A stretch of 64,000 nucleotides of DNA. Source: Dietzia natronolimnaea (GTDB lineage: Bacteria; Actinomycetota; Actinomycetes; Mycobacteriales; Mycobacteriaceae). The stretch is from assembly GCF_002289575.1 (NCBI RefSeq), contig NZ_NTGA01000013.1:62001-126000 (forward strand). The letters run 5' to 3'. Positions 7,446-16,391 of the stretch are shown here, piece after piece. A program made the position numbers and the translations under genes. The number at the start of each line of letters is the position of its first letter. Position 1 is the first letter of the stretch. The notes under the pieces were generated by a model that was not told where the DNA came from, made no database searches, and was given only the letters and a program-made list of their open reading frames with translations.

Positions 7446-8849
7446 GTGACCCGCCCACGACGACCCCGGCTGCTCCGACTCGCGGCCCTCGTCACGGCCG
7501 CCCTCGTGGGATCTGCGCCGTTCGCTCTCACCGCCCCGGCGACCGCGGCCGAGCCGGCACTCACGACCGCGGTCACCGAGCCCCCGCCGGCCGCGGTGTT
7601 GCCGTCGACCACCTCACCCGACTACTTCGACACCCCCCGCGACATCACCGGGTGCCCGTACCGCACCTCCCCGCCCGCCCCCGTGGACGAATCCGAGGTG
7701 CCGCTGCCCGGCCAGACCTCTCCCACCCCTCCCCCGGTCCCCGAGACCCCGGCGGGCGGCGATGCCCTGGCAGGCTGCGAGATCGTGGCGCCGGACGGGT
7801 TCGAGGTGCCACGCGATGTCACCGCCAGCGCGTGGATGATCTCGGACCTGGACACCGGAGAGGTGGTGGCCGCGCGCGATCCCCACGGTCGGTACCGCCC
7901 GGCCAGCCTCATCAAGACCCTGCTCGCCACGGTGGCGCTGGACGCCCTGGACGCCGACCGGGTCGTCACGGTGACCGACGAGGATCTCCAGGGCGCCGAG
8001 GGCAGCCTGGTGGGTATCGGTCCGGGCGGCCAGTACTCGGTGGACCGCCTGGTGCGGGGACTGCTCATGTCGTCGGGCAACGACGCCGCCCTCGTGCTCG
8101 CGCGGCGGATGGGCGGGGTCGAGGCGACGCTGGAGGCGATGAACGCACACGCAGCCGGATTGGGTGCCGTCAGTACCCACGCCGCCACCGTGAACGGCCT
8201 GGACGGGCCGGGCATGATGTCGACGGCGTACGACCTGTCGTTGATCTTCCGCGACGCCATGACCCGCCCCGCGTTCGCCCGCATCGTGGGCACGCAGATG
8301 TCCGGGTTCCCCGGGTACCCGGCGGGCGAGGGCGCGGGCGCACCCGATCCGGCCGCCGCGCCACCGGTGTCCGGCCCGAGCCTCCGCGGGGACGGCACCC
8401 CGGTCAACCCCGGGTTCGTGCTGGCGAACGACAATCAGCTGCTCTACAACTACCCGGGGGCGATCGGCGGCAAGACCGGCTTCACCGATGACGCCCGGCA
8501 CACGTTCATCGGTGCGGCCGAGCGGGACGGTCGACGCCTGGCGGTGGTCCTCCTCGACGGCACCCGCGTGCCCGCGTCGCCGTGGGAACAGGCGGCGCTC
8601 CTGCTCGACGCCGGCTTCGACACCGACGCCTCCGTGGGGCACCTGGTGACGGGCCCCCCGATCGAGCCGGAAGCGGGGACCGAGCACCTGGCCTCCGGGC
8701 CGCTCGGGGCCGTGGGTCCGGGCGATCAGCGCAGCCCGACCGCCGCACCCGGGTCCGTGCTCTCACGGAACGGTCCGTGGCTCGCCGTGGTCGCGGCGGT
8801 CGTGGTCGTGGCGGCGGGCGCGGTGATGGCGATGCGGTCGCGCCGCTGA
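7446..8849 (+). CDS. dacB: D-alanyl-D-alanine carboxypeptidase (DacB1-like penicillin-binding protein)
   Basis: This exported serine D,D-carboxypeptidase trims pentapeptide stems of peptidoglycan. The 467-residue protein has an Arg-rich signal peptide (1-35), a proline-rich region with paired Cys (about 60-115), and a catalytic domain. All three motifs are present: Ser154-Leu-Ile-Lys157, Ser210-Gly-Asn212 and Lys343-Thr-Gly. A C-terminal transmembrane helix (about 442-462) ends in MRSRR, as in mycobacterial DacB1 (Rv3330), whose relative position it shares. The GTG at 7446 is chosen from the leaderless promoter and the signal peptide. Confidence 0.92.
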   Translation: MTRPRRPRLLRLAALVTAALVGSAPFALTAPATAAEPALTTAVTEPPPAAVLPSTTSPDYFDTPRDITGCPYRTSPPAPVDESEVPLPGQTSPTPPPVPETPAGGDALAGCEIVAPDGFEVPRDVTASAWMISDLDTGEVVAARDPHGRYRPASLIKTLLATVALDALDADRVVTVTDEDLQGAEGSLVGIGPGGQYSVDRLVRGLLMSSGNDAALVLARRMGGVEATLEAMNAHAAGLGAVSTHAATVNGLDGPGMMSTAYDLSLIFRDAMTRPAFARIVGTQMSGFPGYPAGEGAGAPDPAAAPPVSGPSLRGDGTPVNPGFVLANDNQLLYNYPGAIGGKTGFTDDARHTFIGAAERDGRRLAVVLLDGTRVPASPWEQAALLLDAGFDTDASVGHLVTGPPIEPEAGTEHLASGPLGAVGPGDQRSPTAAPGSVLSRNGPWLAVVAAVVVVAAGAVMAMRSRR

Positions 8850-8872
8850 TCAGACTCCGCGCGGCGGGGACA

Positions 8873-8904
8873 CCGTGTGGTCAGGAGACCGTGTGGTCAG
8901 GAGA
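8873..8904. repeat. Tandem repeat, 16 bp x 2 (perfect)
   Basis: CCGTGTGGTCAGGAGA occurs twice back to back. It fills the gap between two converging genes and runs over the stop codon of the TetR gene. Confidence 0.85.
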
Positions 8905-9496
8905 CCGTGCCGGCCCCGGCGAGGATGATCCGCAGGCGGCCGGTGCACTCGCCGGCGGCCGCGCGGGGGTCGCGTCCCACCGCCACCTCCACGACGAGTC
9001 GCAGTAGAACGACGACGACGAGGTCGGCCGCGACATCGACCGCACTCCCATCCGCACCCGACAGCGTCTCGAGCCGACCCAGGGCGATCCCCAGCCGCCG
9101 GCGCGCGGCGTCGACGGCCGCCGAGAGAACCCGGTGGTCAGCGTGGGTGGTGTCGACGAGCCCGCGGGCGAGCACCGACCAGGTCTGCGGATCGCGGACC
9201 GCCAGGGCCGAGGCCCGCCCGGGCCAGTCCACCGCGGGATCCGATGCCGGCTCGGTCACCAGGTCGTCGACCAGGCCGCCGAGCGCCTCGGCGGCCCCGG
9301 CAGCGATCTCGGTGGCCAGGGCGTCGACCGATTCGAAATGGCGGTAGAACGCGGTGGGGACGATGCCTGCCTCTCGGGCGATCTCGCGGACGCCGAGGCC
9401 GGAGAACCCCCGCGTGGCCACGGCGTTGCGACCGGCGGCGACGATCAGTGCACGCGTGTGCCGCTTCTGTTCCGCGCGAGTCCCGGGTGTCGCCAC
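8897..9496 (-). CDS. TetR-family transcriptional regulator, divergent from the desaturase operon
   Basis: The 199-residue protein has an N-terminal TetR helix-turn-helix (about residues 10-55: RALIVAAGRNAV, then VREIAREAGIVPTAFYRHF) and a divergent ligand domain. It is divergently transcribed from a reductase-desaturase pair, so I infer that it controls membrane lipid desaturation, perhaps sensing acyl-CoA like DesT or FasR. The GTG start at 9496 is supported by TACGAT 7 nt upstream (leaderless). In-frame codons further upstream run into the promoter region. The regulatory target is inferred from position only. Confidence 0.85.
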   Translation of the reverse strand: MATPGTRAEQKRHTRALIVAAGRNAVATRGFSGLGVREIAREAGIVPTAFYRHFESVDALATEIAAGAAEALGGLVDDLVTEPASDPAVDWPGRASALAVRDPQTWSVLARGLVDTTHADHRVLSAAVDAARRRLGIALGRLETLSGADGSAVDVAADLVVVVLLRLVVEVAVGRDPRAAAGECTGRLRIILAGAGTVS

Positions 9497-9503
9497 GTCC
9501 GTG

Positions 9504-9509
9504 ATCGTA
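9504..9509 (-). promoter_or_regulatory. Leaderless -10 element TACGAT for the TetR gene
   Basis: Read on the minus strand, TACGAT ends 7 nt before the GTG at 9496. Confidence 0.45.
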
Positions 9510-9580
9510 TCGGCTGAGGACCGAACAGGCACGTCGGGGACCCCCGGCGCACTGTGACCCAGAAGACACAAGGAGCCCTC

Positions 9581-9608
9581 TTCTCATTTCAGAGAACGTC
9601 TGTACACT
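9581..9608 (+). promoter_or_regulatory. Promoter of the reductase-desaturase operon with overlapping inverted repeat
   Basis: A -35-like TTCTCA (9581-9586) and a -10 TACACT (9603-9608) are separated by 16 bp. The inverted repeat TTCTC-N6-GAGAA (9581-9596) covers the -35, as expected for a repressor site of the divergent TetR protein. Confidence 0.45.
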
Positions 9609-9645
9609 CAAACTCGTCCGGTGGTCGAACCGGATGGATACGCCC

Positions 9646-9662
9646 CCGTGGTGCGACCACGG
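9646..9662. promoter_or_regulatory. Inverted repeat CCGTGGT-GCG-ACCACGG
   Basis: Two perfect 7-bp arms with a 3-bp spacer lie in the leader of the reductase-desaturase operon. It is a second candidate operator for the TetR protein, or a leader hairpin. Confidence 0.45.
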
Positions 9663-9747
9663 CTTCGAGGTCGGGGCCGCACCGGACGGCAGTAGGCCGC
9701 GTCCGATGGCGCACGACCACACCGACCGCTACTTCCCGGAGGTCCCC

Positions 9748-10869
9748 ATGACCGCCCCGACCATCAGCAGACTCTTCTCCCGCGGGATCACCCGCACCCT
9801 GCTCACTCCGCACCCTGTCGAGCACTACGTCCGCTCCCTCGGAGTGAACTGGTCCGACGACCCGACCGGGGCGACGGTCGTCGCCGTGGACCGCCCCGTC
9901 GCCGACGTCACCGTCATCACACTGCGTCTCCCGGCGGGGGTCGACCGGCCCGCCCCCGGAGCCGCTCTCGAGATCGGCGTGGTGGTCGACGGCGTCGTCC
10001 AGCGCCGTCACTACTCCCCGGTCGATCCCGCCACCCGATCCGACGGCCTCGCGACGATCGCCGTCCGACGCCATCCGGGAGGCGTGGTCTCGGAGTATCT
10101 GTGGTCCGAGGCCGCACCCGGGATGCGTCTTCTCCTCGGCAATCCCGTCGGGGAGGTCACCCTGCCGGAGTCGCGCCCGACCGACGTGCTGCTCGTCAGC
10201 GGCGGCAGCGGTATCACCCCGATGCTCTCCATCGCCTCGACGCTCGTCGGGGAGGGCCACTGCGGCGACGGCGCCACCGGCCGGGTGGCCTGGCTGCACT
10301 ATGCGCGCCGGGTCGAGGACGTCCCGTTCCGCGACCGGATTCGTGAACTCTCGCGCGCCGGGGTCGAGGTCCGGGTGGTCGCCACCTCGGACCCCGACCC
10401 GACAGCGCCCTCGGACCCGGTGTCGGGGGACCTGGTCGGCCACCTCACTGCGGACCACCTCGACGACGTGGCGCCGTGGCACTCCGACGCCACCGTCTTC
10501 CTCTGTGGCCCCGACGGCCTCGCCGACGGCCTGGCGGACACCCTGGGAGCCGATCGCTACGCGGAAGTCCTCCGCGAGCGGTTCACCGCCTCCACCGGCC
10601 CCGTTCCCGAGGGGGACGGGGGCACCGTCACCCACGTCAGAAGCGGGGTGTCCGCCCACAACCCCGGCACCACCCTGCTGGAGGGCGCGGAGGCCGCGGG
10701 CCTGTCCCCGAAGCACGGGTGCAGGATGGGCATCTGCCACACCTGCACCGCCGTCCGTGTCTCCGGCGCCACCCGCGACCTGAGGACCGGAGAGGTCGAC
10801 ACCGAACCCGGCTGTCTGGTCCAGATCTGCGTCTCCGCGCCCGTGGGCGACGTCGAGATCGAGCTCTGA
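9748..10869 (+). CDS. Ferredoxin-NAD(P)H oxidoreductase, electron donor to the fatty-acyl desaturase (Rv3230c-like)
   Basis: The 373-residue protein is built as an FAD-binding domain (RRHYSP at 86-91), an NAD(P)-binding domain (SGGSGITPM) and a C-terminal plant-type [2Fe-2S] domain (HGCRMGICHTC, with the fourth Cys in LVQIC). This matches Rv3230c, the known partner of the DesA3 stearoyl-CoA delta-9 desaturase. The ATG at 9748 has GGAGG about 6 nt upstream. An earlier in-frame ATG at 9634 lacks a ribosome site and would add an unrelated sequence. It is followed 77 nt later by the desaturase gene. Confidence 0.9.
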   Translation: MTAPTISRLFSRGITRTLLTPHPVEHYVRSLGVNWSDDPTGATVVAVDRPVADVTVITLRLPAGVDRPAPGAALEIGVVVDGVVQRRHYSPVDPATRSDGLATIAVRRHPGGVVSEYLWSEAAPGMRLLLGNPVGEVTLPESRPTDVLLVSGGSGITPMLSIASTLVGEGHCGDGATGRVAWLHYARRVEDVPFRDRIRELSRAGVEVRVVATSDPDPTAPSDPVSGDLVGHLTADHLDDVAPWHSDATVFLCGPDGLADGLADTLGADRYAEVLRERFTASTGPVPEGDGGTVTHVRSGVSAHNPGTTLLEGAEAAGLSPKHGCRMGICHTCTAVRVSGATRDLRTGEVDTEPGCLVQICVSAPVGDVEIEL

Positions 10870-10946
10870 CCGCCCCGGACACCAGTCACGCTCCCACGAC
10901 CGACGTACCGGTACGACCCACCGGAACACCCGGAAGGATTCTCATC

Positions 10947-12173
10947 ATGACACTCCTACAGATCCCCAGCTTCCGCTCCAGCAAGTCGAAGTCCAGCACC
11001 TCGAAGTCCAGCACCCCGACGTCCGGCAAGGCCGAGTCCGGTGCCACCGCCGCCGGCCCCGAACCGATCGTCCTGTCCGCCGAGTCGGTGGAGATCATCG
11101 GACGTGAACTCGACGCCATCCGCGACCGGGTGGTGGCCGACCTCGGGACCGCCGACCGCGACTACATCCTTCGTGTCGTCCGCATGCAGCGTCGACTCGA
11201 GTTGACCGGGCGCGCCCTGATGTTCCTCGGATTCCTGCCGCCCGCGTGGCTCGCAGGGGTGGCCGCGCTGAGCGCCTCGAAGATTCTCGACAACATGGAG
11301 ATCGGCCACAACGTCATGCACGGCCAGTACGACTGGATGCGTGACGACATGCTCCACTCGTCCAGCTTCGAGTGGGACAACGTATGCCCGTCCGACCAGT
11401 GGCGCCACTCGCACAACTACATGCATCACACCCACACCAACATCCTGGATCTGGACCGGGACATCGGATACGGGATCCTGCGCATGGAGTACGAGCAGAA
11501 GTGGACCCCCCTGCGCCTCGGTAACCCCGCCTACGCGTTCGCGCTCATGATGCTGTTCGAGTGGGGCGTCATGCTCCACGACCTCGAGTACGACAACGTC
11601 CTCAAGGGCAAGCGCAAGTGGTCGGACGTCAAGGGCCTGCTCGCCGGCTGGTGGGGCAAGGTCCGCGGCCAGGTCGCCAAGGACTACATCGTCCACCCCG
11701 CGCTCACCGGACCGCTGTTCCCGCTCACCTTCGCCGGCAACCTGACCGCCAACCTCGTCCGCAACGTCTGGGCGTTCTCGGTGATCTTCTGCGGCCACTT
11801 CCCCTCCGGCGCACAGGTGTTCACTCAGGAGGAGACCGCCGAGGAGACCCGTGGCGAGTGGTACGTGCGGCAGATGCTCGGCTCGGCCAACATCTCGGGC
11901 AGCCCGTTCATGCACCTCGCCACCGGGAACCTCTCGCACCAGATCGAGCACCACCTCTTCCCCGACCTGCCCGCCCACCGCTACCCCGAGATCGCCGAAG
12001 AGGTGCGGGCGATCTGCGAGGAGCACGGACTGCCGTACACGACCGGCCCGCTGTGGAAGCAGGTGACGAACGTGTGGGTCAAGATGTTCCGGTTGGCCCT
12101 GCCACTGCCGCCCACCCCGGCGGATACCCCGGCCGTGCTCATCGAGCGCAGGAAGGTGACACCGGCGGCCTGA
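10947..12173 (+). CDS. desA3: Membrane fatty acid (acyl-CoA) delta-9 desaturase, DesA3-like
   Basis: This membrane di-iron enzyme inserts a double bond into acyl-CoA. The protein has 408 residues. The three histidine boxes are HNVMH (121-125), HSHNYMHH (154-161) and HQIEHH (331-336). Hydrophobic segments lie around 88-110, 195-212 and 255-285. The first ~35 residues are a Ser/Lys/Thr-rich stretch, probably flexible. The ATG at 10947 follows GGAAGGA by 8 nt. Adjacency to the Rv3230c-like reductase supports a DesA3-type two-component system producing oleate for membrane lipids and mycolate precursors. Confidence 0.92.
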   Translation: MTLLQIPSFRSSKSKSSTSKSSTPTSGKAESGATAAGPEPIVLSAESVEIIGRELDAIRDRVVADLGTADRDYILRVVRMQRRLELTGRALMFLGFLPPAWLAGVAALSASKILDNMEIGHNVMHGQYDWMRDDMLHSSSFEWDNVCPSDQWRHSHNYMHHTHTNILDLDRDIGYGILRMEYEQKWTPLRLGNPAYAFALMMLFEWGVMLHDLEYDNVLKGKRKWSDVKGLLAGWWGKVRGQVAKDYIVHPALTGPLFPLTFAGNLTANLVRNVWAFSVIFCGHFPSGAQVFTQEETAEETRGEWYVRQMLGSANISGSPFMHLATGNLSHQIEHHLFPDLPAHRYPEIAEEVRAICEEHGLPYTTGPLWKQVTNVWVKMFRLALPLPPTPADTPAVLIERRKVTPAA

Positions 12174-12218
12174 GCCGGGGTACCTTCGTGGACACCACTG
12201 ACGAAGGGAGCGGATCCG

Positions 12219-12461
12219 ATGAGCGACTTCGAGCGCAACAAGGACCAGGTCCAGGCAGGTGTCCAGGCGGGGGCGTCACTCGTCGGCCGGATCGCCGTCA
12301 TCATCACCGACGCGGTGGGGTCCATCGCCAAGGAGATCGGTGACTTCGTCACCGACGGGATCGAGATGCGGGAGGCCGCCCGCGCCGCCCGGCTCGATGA
12401 GCACAGGCGCTCGCCGATGATCGACCTGGACGGCATCGAGGACGGCGAACTGCAGGGATGA
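12219..12461 (+). CDS. Small conserved protein with a hydrophobic helix
   Basis: The 80-residue protein has a central hydrophobic/amphipathic stretch (about 17-45, VGRIAVIITDAVGSIAKEIGDFV) between charged ends. The ATG at 12219 has a strong GAAGGGAG 8 nt upstream, and TACCTT at 12181 may be a -10. I recall similar short proteins in related actinobacteria but know no function. Its own promoter and ribosome site support it as real. It stands alone between the desaturase and rnhA. Confidence 0.65.
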   Translation: MSDFERNKDQVQAGVQAGASLVGRIAVIITDAVGSIAKEIGDFVTDGIEMREAARAARLDEHRRSPMIDLDGIEDGELQG

Positions 12462-12530
12462 GCCCCCAGGTGACCCGATGACCGTGGCCGGTGGGCTCCC
12501 CCACCGGTCACGGTGGCAGGATCGCTCGAC

Positions 12531-13520
12531 GTGACGATCATCGCCGCCGCGGACGGCTCCGCTCTCGGAAACCCCGGCCCTGCCGGATGGGCCTGGTACA
12601 TCGACGAGTCGCGATGGCGATGCGGCGGGTGGGCCAGGGGCACGAACAACCAGGGTGAACTCACCGCCGTCCTGGACCTCCTCCGCCAGACCGCGCACTC
12701 CCCCGAGCCGCTCCACGTCCTGTGCGACTCGCAGTACGTCATCAACTCGGTGACCAAGTGGATGGCCGGGTGGAAGCGCAAGGGATGGAAGAAGGCCGAC
12801 GGGAAGCCGGTTCTCAACGTCCAGGTCATGAAGGCGCTCGACGAGGCCATGGTGGGCCGCGCTGTCACCTTCGAATGGGTCAAGGGGCACGCCGGACACG
12901 AGCTCAACGAGAAAGCGGACCTCCTCGCCAACGGAGCCGCCAAGGCGCATGCGGCGCGTCGTGAGCCCGAGGCCGGCCCCGGTTTCCCCGGCGCGCGGTC
13001 GGTCGGCGCGGGTGACGACCCGGCCGTGCCCCCTGCGGTCGACGGGGACGCGCGGCGCGAGATGAGGGTGGCGACCCGACCCGCGTCAGCCACGACTGAC
13101 GGCGAGAGTGGTCCCGCGGATGCCGAGCCGGGCCTGTTCAGCCTCGCGGATCCGGCGCCCGCCGCGTCCGGCGAGTCGGCCGTCGATCTCGTGGCGGCGC
13201 TCGAACGGTCGCTGCTCGACGATGCCGTCCGAGCCGACCGACGCCGACTCGAGGAACTCCTGGACCCCTCGTGGAGCCACGTGTGCGCCCGTGGAGAAGT
13301 GTGGTCACGCGCCGACAGGCTCGCCGCCTGCGGATCACCCGATCAGGCCTCCGGAGAACGGACGATGGAGATCATCGAGGCGCGGCAACTGACCTCGGAC
13401 ACGGTCCTGCTCGTGTGGCGGGAGCGTTCCCGTGGCGGGCAGATCCTGCGCAGCTCGGTGTGGGTACGCTCTCGGGACTCCTGGCGGCAGACCTTCCAGC
13501 AGGGGACCGCCGAGGCCTGA
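12531..13520 (+). CDS. rnhA: Ribonuclease HI fused to a C-terminal NTF2-like (DUF4440) domain
   Basis: The N-terminal ~145 residues are RNase HI, which cuts RNA in RNA-DNA hybrids. Catalytic acids are visible in AAADGSALGNPGP (Asp8), NQGELTA (Glu), CDSQY (Asp) and NEKADLLAN (Asp), with the handle KRKGWKKADGKPV. A disordered linker of ~80 residues leads to a DUF4440/NTF2-like domain (about 220-325, RRRLEELLDPSW...VWRERS...WRQTF). In mycobacteria one RNase HI is fused to a phosphatase instead. The start is either GTG 12513 or GTG 12531. I prefer 12531, which gives the usual VTIIAAADGS N-terminus. A strong terminator follows. Confidence 0.88.
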   Translation: MTIIAAADGSALGNPGPAGWAWYIDESRWRCGGWARGTNNQGELTAVLDLLRQTAHSPEPLHVLCDSQYVINSVTKWMAGWKRKGWKKADGKPVLNVQVMKALDEAMVGRAVTFEWVKGHAGHELNEKADLLANGAAKAHAARREPEAGPGFPGARSVGAGDDPAVPPAVDGDARREMRVATRPASATTDGESGPADAEPGLFSLADPAPAASGESAVDLVAALERSLLDDAVRADRRRLEELLDPSWSHVCARGEVWSRADRLAACGSPDQASGERTMEIIEARQLTSDTVLLVWRERSRGGQILRSSVWVRSRDSWRQTFQQGTAEA

Positions 13521-13537
13521 GCGGACCTGCATACGAA

Positions 13538-13573
13538 ACGGCGCCCCTCTCCACGTCTGGAGAGGGGCGCCGT
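13538..13573. terminator. Hairpin terminator after rnhA and the small-peptide gene
   Basis: A perfect 15-bp stem (13538-13552 with 13559-13573) has a 6-nt loop. It lies between two converging genes, so it can stop both. Confidence 0.85.
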
Positions 13574-13595
13574 CAGTCGAGTGTGGGCTCGCGGC

Positions 13596-13664
13596 CTACA
13601 GGCCACCCAGCAGCAGGTGGAGCAGATCCCCCACGATTCCGATCAAACCGGCGACTAGACCCAT
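13596..13664 (-). CDS. Very small hydrophobic peptide gene (22 residues)
   Basis: An ATG at 13664 has a strong ribosome site (AGGGAG, 7 nt upstream) and opens 22 codons ending in TAG at 13596. The peptide begins MGLVAGLIGIVG and ends LLHLLLGGL. It is almost entirely hydrophobic, with one Asp and one His, and could form an amphipathic membrane helix. It is followed by a strong terminator and preceded by an AT-richer stretch (13700-13830). It recalls the very short corynebacterial PorA/PorH-type porin peptides or phenol-soluble-modulin-like peptides, but no homology can be claimed. Expression is inferred only from signals. Confidence 0.55.
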   Translation of the reverse strand: MGLVAGLIGIVGDLLHLLLGGL

Positions 13665-13854
13665 GTTTCGACTCCCTACAGGTGATGTGTTACCCGACGG
13701 GATCCTCTCCCCGTCGAGCTGACAATGACTCTAGAGTTGTAAAGTAACCCCGGTGTTTCACCGTGCGATCACTACCGTAAACATGGGTTTCGTCGCCGTA
13801 AAGCTACATCTGTATAGAAAATTCTTCACCAAGTGGGCGCAGATGGCCGGCGGT
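13665..13854. other. Non-coding, AT-richer region between trpS and the small peptide
   Basis: This stretch is clearly less GC-rich than its surroundings (for example AACTCTAGAGTC and TATAGAAAATTC). It should contain the promoter of the small peptide and the end of trpS transcription. I see no convincing -35/-10 pair and no terminator hairpin for trpS. Confidence 0.4.
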
Positions 13855-14973
<1,119 letters not shown>

Positions 14974-14981
14974 TCACGCCC

Positions 14982-15455
14982 TCATCTGCCCGTGGGCTGG
15001 TCCGGCTCGGGCGGGAACCCGCCCGTGGCGACCGGACCCCAGTCGTCGATCGTCACCCGGATGAGGCATTTGCCCTGTCGCATCATGGCCGCGCGGTACT
15101 CGTCCCAGTCGTCGTGCTCGCCGGCGACGCTGCGGAAGTACTCGACCAGCGGCTCGACGGCCTCGGGCAGGTCCACGATCTCCGCGGTGCCGTCGAGGTG
15201 GACGTACGGGCCGTCGAACTCGTCGGACAGGACGCATACGTTCACGGCCGGGTCGCGGCGGATGTTGATCACCTTCGCCCGCTGCGGGTAGGTGGCCACG
15301 ACGAGTCTGCCCTCGGAGTCGACGCCGCAGGTCACGGGCGAGGTCTGCAGCCCGCCGGAGGACCTGCGGGTGATGAGGACGGCGCGGTGCCGGGGGCGGA
15401 GGAACTCGTCGAGCCCCGTCCGGTCAGGGCGGTCTGCGGTGGCGTACTTCGGCAT
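14982..15455 (-). CDS. PPOX-class split-barrel flavin/F420-dependent protein
   Basis: This 157-residue protein of the pyridoxamine-phosphate-oxidase-like fold is common in mycobacteria as F420H2- or FMN-dependent reductases (Rv1155/Rv3369 type). Visible elements are FLRPRHRAVLITRR, QTSPVTCGVDSEGRLVVATYPQRAKVINIRRDP and the C-terminal GPVATGGFPPEP, typical of the TIGR03618 group. The substrate is unknown. The ATG at 15455 is preceded by TAGCCT 6 nt upstream (leaderless). It lies 44 nt before trpS on the same strand. Confidence 0.8.
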   Translation of the reverse strand: MPKYATADRPDRTGLDEFLRPRHRAVLITRRSSGGLQTSPVTCGVDSEGRLVVATYPQRAKVINIRRDPAVNVCVLSDEFDGPYVHLDGTAEIVDLPEAVEPLVEYFRSVAGEHDDWDEYRAAMMRQGKCLIRVTIDDWGPVATGGFPPEPDQPTGR

Positions 15456-15461
15456 GAGCCG

Positions 15462-15467
15462 AGGCTA
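15462..15467 (-). promoter_or_regulatory. Leaderless -10 element TAGCCT
   Basis: On the minus strand TAGCCT ends 6 nt before the ATG at 15455, with no Shine-Dalgarno sequence. Confidence 0.5.
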
Positions 15468-15532
15468 CGGGGCCGCCCGATCCGCAGCATCCGGGACCGC
15501 GGGCCGGCCGGCCATCGTCGCCGTTGTCGTCG

Positions 15533-16378
15533 TCACTCGTAGACGACGGTCACCGGCGCGTGGTCGGACCACCGCATGTCGTAGGCGCTCGCGCGATCCA
15601 CCCGGTCGGACACGGCGCGCTCGACCAGCCCGTCGGTCACCACGTGGTAGTCGATGCGCCAGCCCGCGTCGTTGTCGAAGGCCTTGCCCCGCTGGCTCCA
15701 CCAGGAGTACGGGCCGATCTCGTCGGGGCGGCGATGGCGGACGATGTCCGTCCAGCCGCTGGCGTCGGCGAACAGTTCGGACATCCACTCGCGCTCGTGG
15801 GGCAGGAAGCCGGAGCTCTTGTGGTTGCCCTTGTGGTTCTTCAGATCCGCCTCGCGGTGGGCGATGTTCCAGTCACCGCAGACGATCATCTCGTGGCCGT
15901 CCCGGCTGCCGACGATCTCCGCGCTCTCGGCCAGGTGCTCCCGGAAGCTCGCCATGAAGCGGTCCTTCTCGTCCTGCTTGGGGGTGTCGGCCGACCCCGA
16001 GGGCAGGTAGAGGCTGGCCACGGTGATGGTCTCCCCGTCGACGGCACCGGGGTACACGGCCTCGATGTAGCGGCCGGACTCGTCGAATTCCGGATCGCCG
16101 TGACCGATGCGCACCTCGGAGGGCTCGTGACGGGACAACAGTGCCACGCCGGCCCGGCCCTTGAGCGAGGAGGCCGAGCCGATCAGATGCCAGCCGGCGT
16201 CGAGGGCCGGGGCCAGGGCCTTGCGGGTCTGGTCCTCGTCCGCGCGGACCTCCTGGAGTGCGACCACGTCGGCGCCGCTACCCTCCAGCCAGGGCAGGAA
16301 TCCGAGGTTGGTCTCCGATCGCTGCTTGACGGCGGCGCGGATCCCGTTGACGTTGACGGTGCTGATGGTGAGGCTCAC
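15533..16378 (-). CDS. xthA: Exodeoxyribonuclease III / AP endonuclease
   Basis: This base-excision repair enzyme has 281 residues of the EEP fold. Catalytic motifs visible are STVNVNGIRAA (Asn), VALQEVRA (Glu metal ligand), YLPSGS (Tyr), GDWNIAH (Asp and Asn), WRIDYHV (Asp) and the terminal SDHAPV (Asp-His). It is full length. The GTG start at 16378 is supported by TAGCCT 7 nt upstream. That promoter overlaps the 3' end of the upstream MFS gene, so xthA can be transcribed on its own. Confidence 0.93.
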   Translation of the reverse strand: MSLTISTVNVNGIRAAVKQRSETNLGFLPWLEGSGADVVALQEVRADEDQTRKALAPALDAGWHLIGSASSLKGRAGVALLSRHEPSEVRIGHGDPEFDESGRYIEAVYPGAVDGETITVASLYLPSGSADTPKQDEKDRFMASFREHLAESAEIVGSRDGHEMIVCGDWNIAHREADLKNHKGNHKSSGFLPHEREWMSELFADASGWTDIVRHRRPDEIGPYSWWSQRGKAFDNDAGWRIDYHVVTDGLVERAVSDRVDRASAYDMRWSDHAPVTVVYE

Positions 16379-16385
16379 GCCGATC

Positions 16386-16391
16386 AGGCTA
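16386..16391 (-). promoter_or_regulatory. Leaderless -10 element TAGCCT for xthA
   Basis: It ends 7 nt before the GTG at 16378 and overlaps the stop codon of the upstream gene (16389-16391). Confidence 0.5.
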
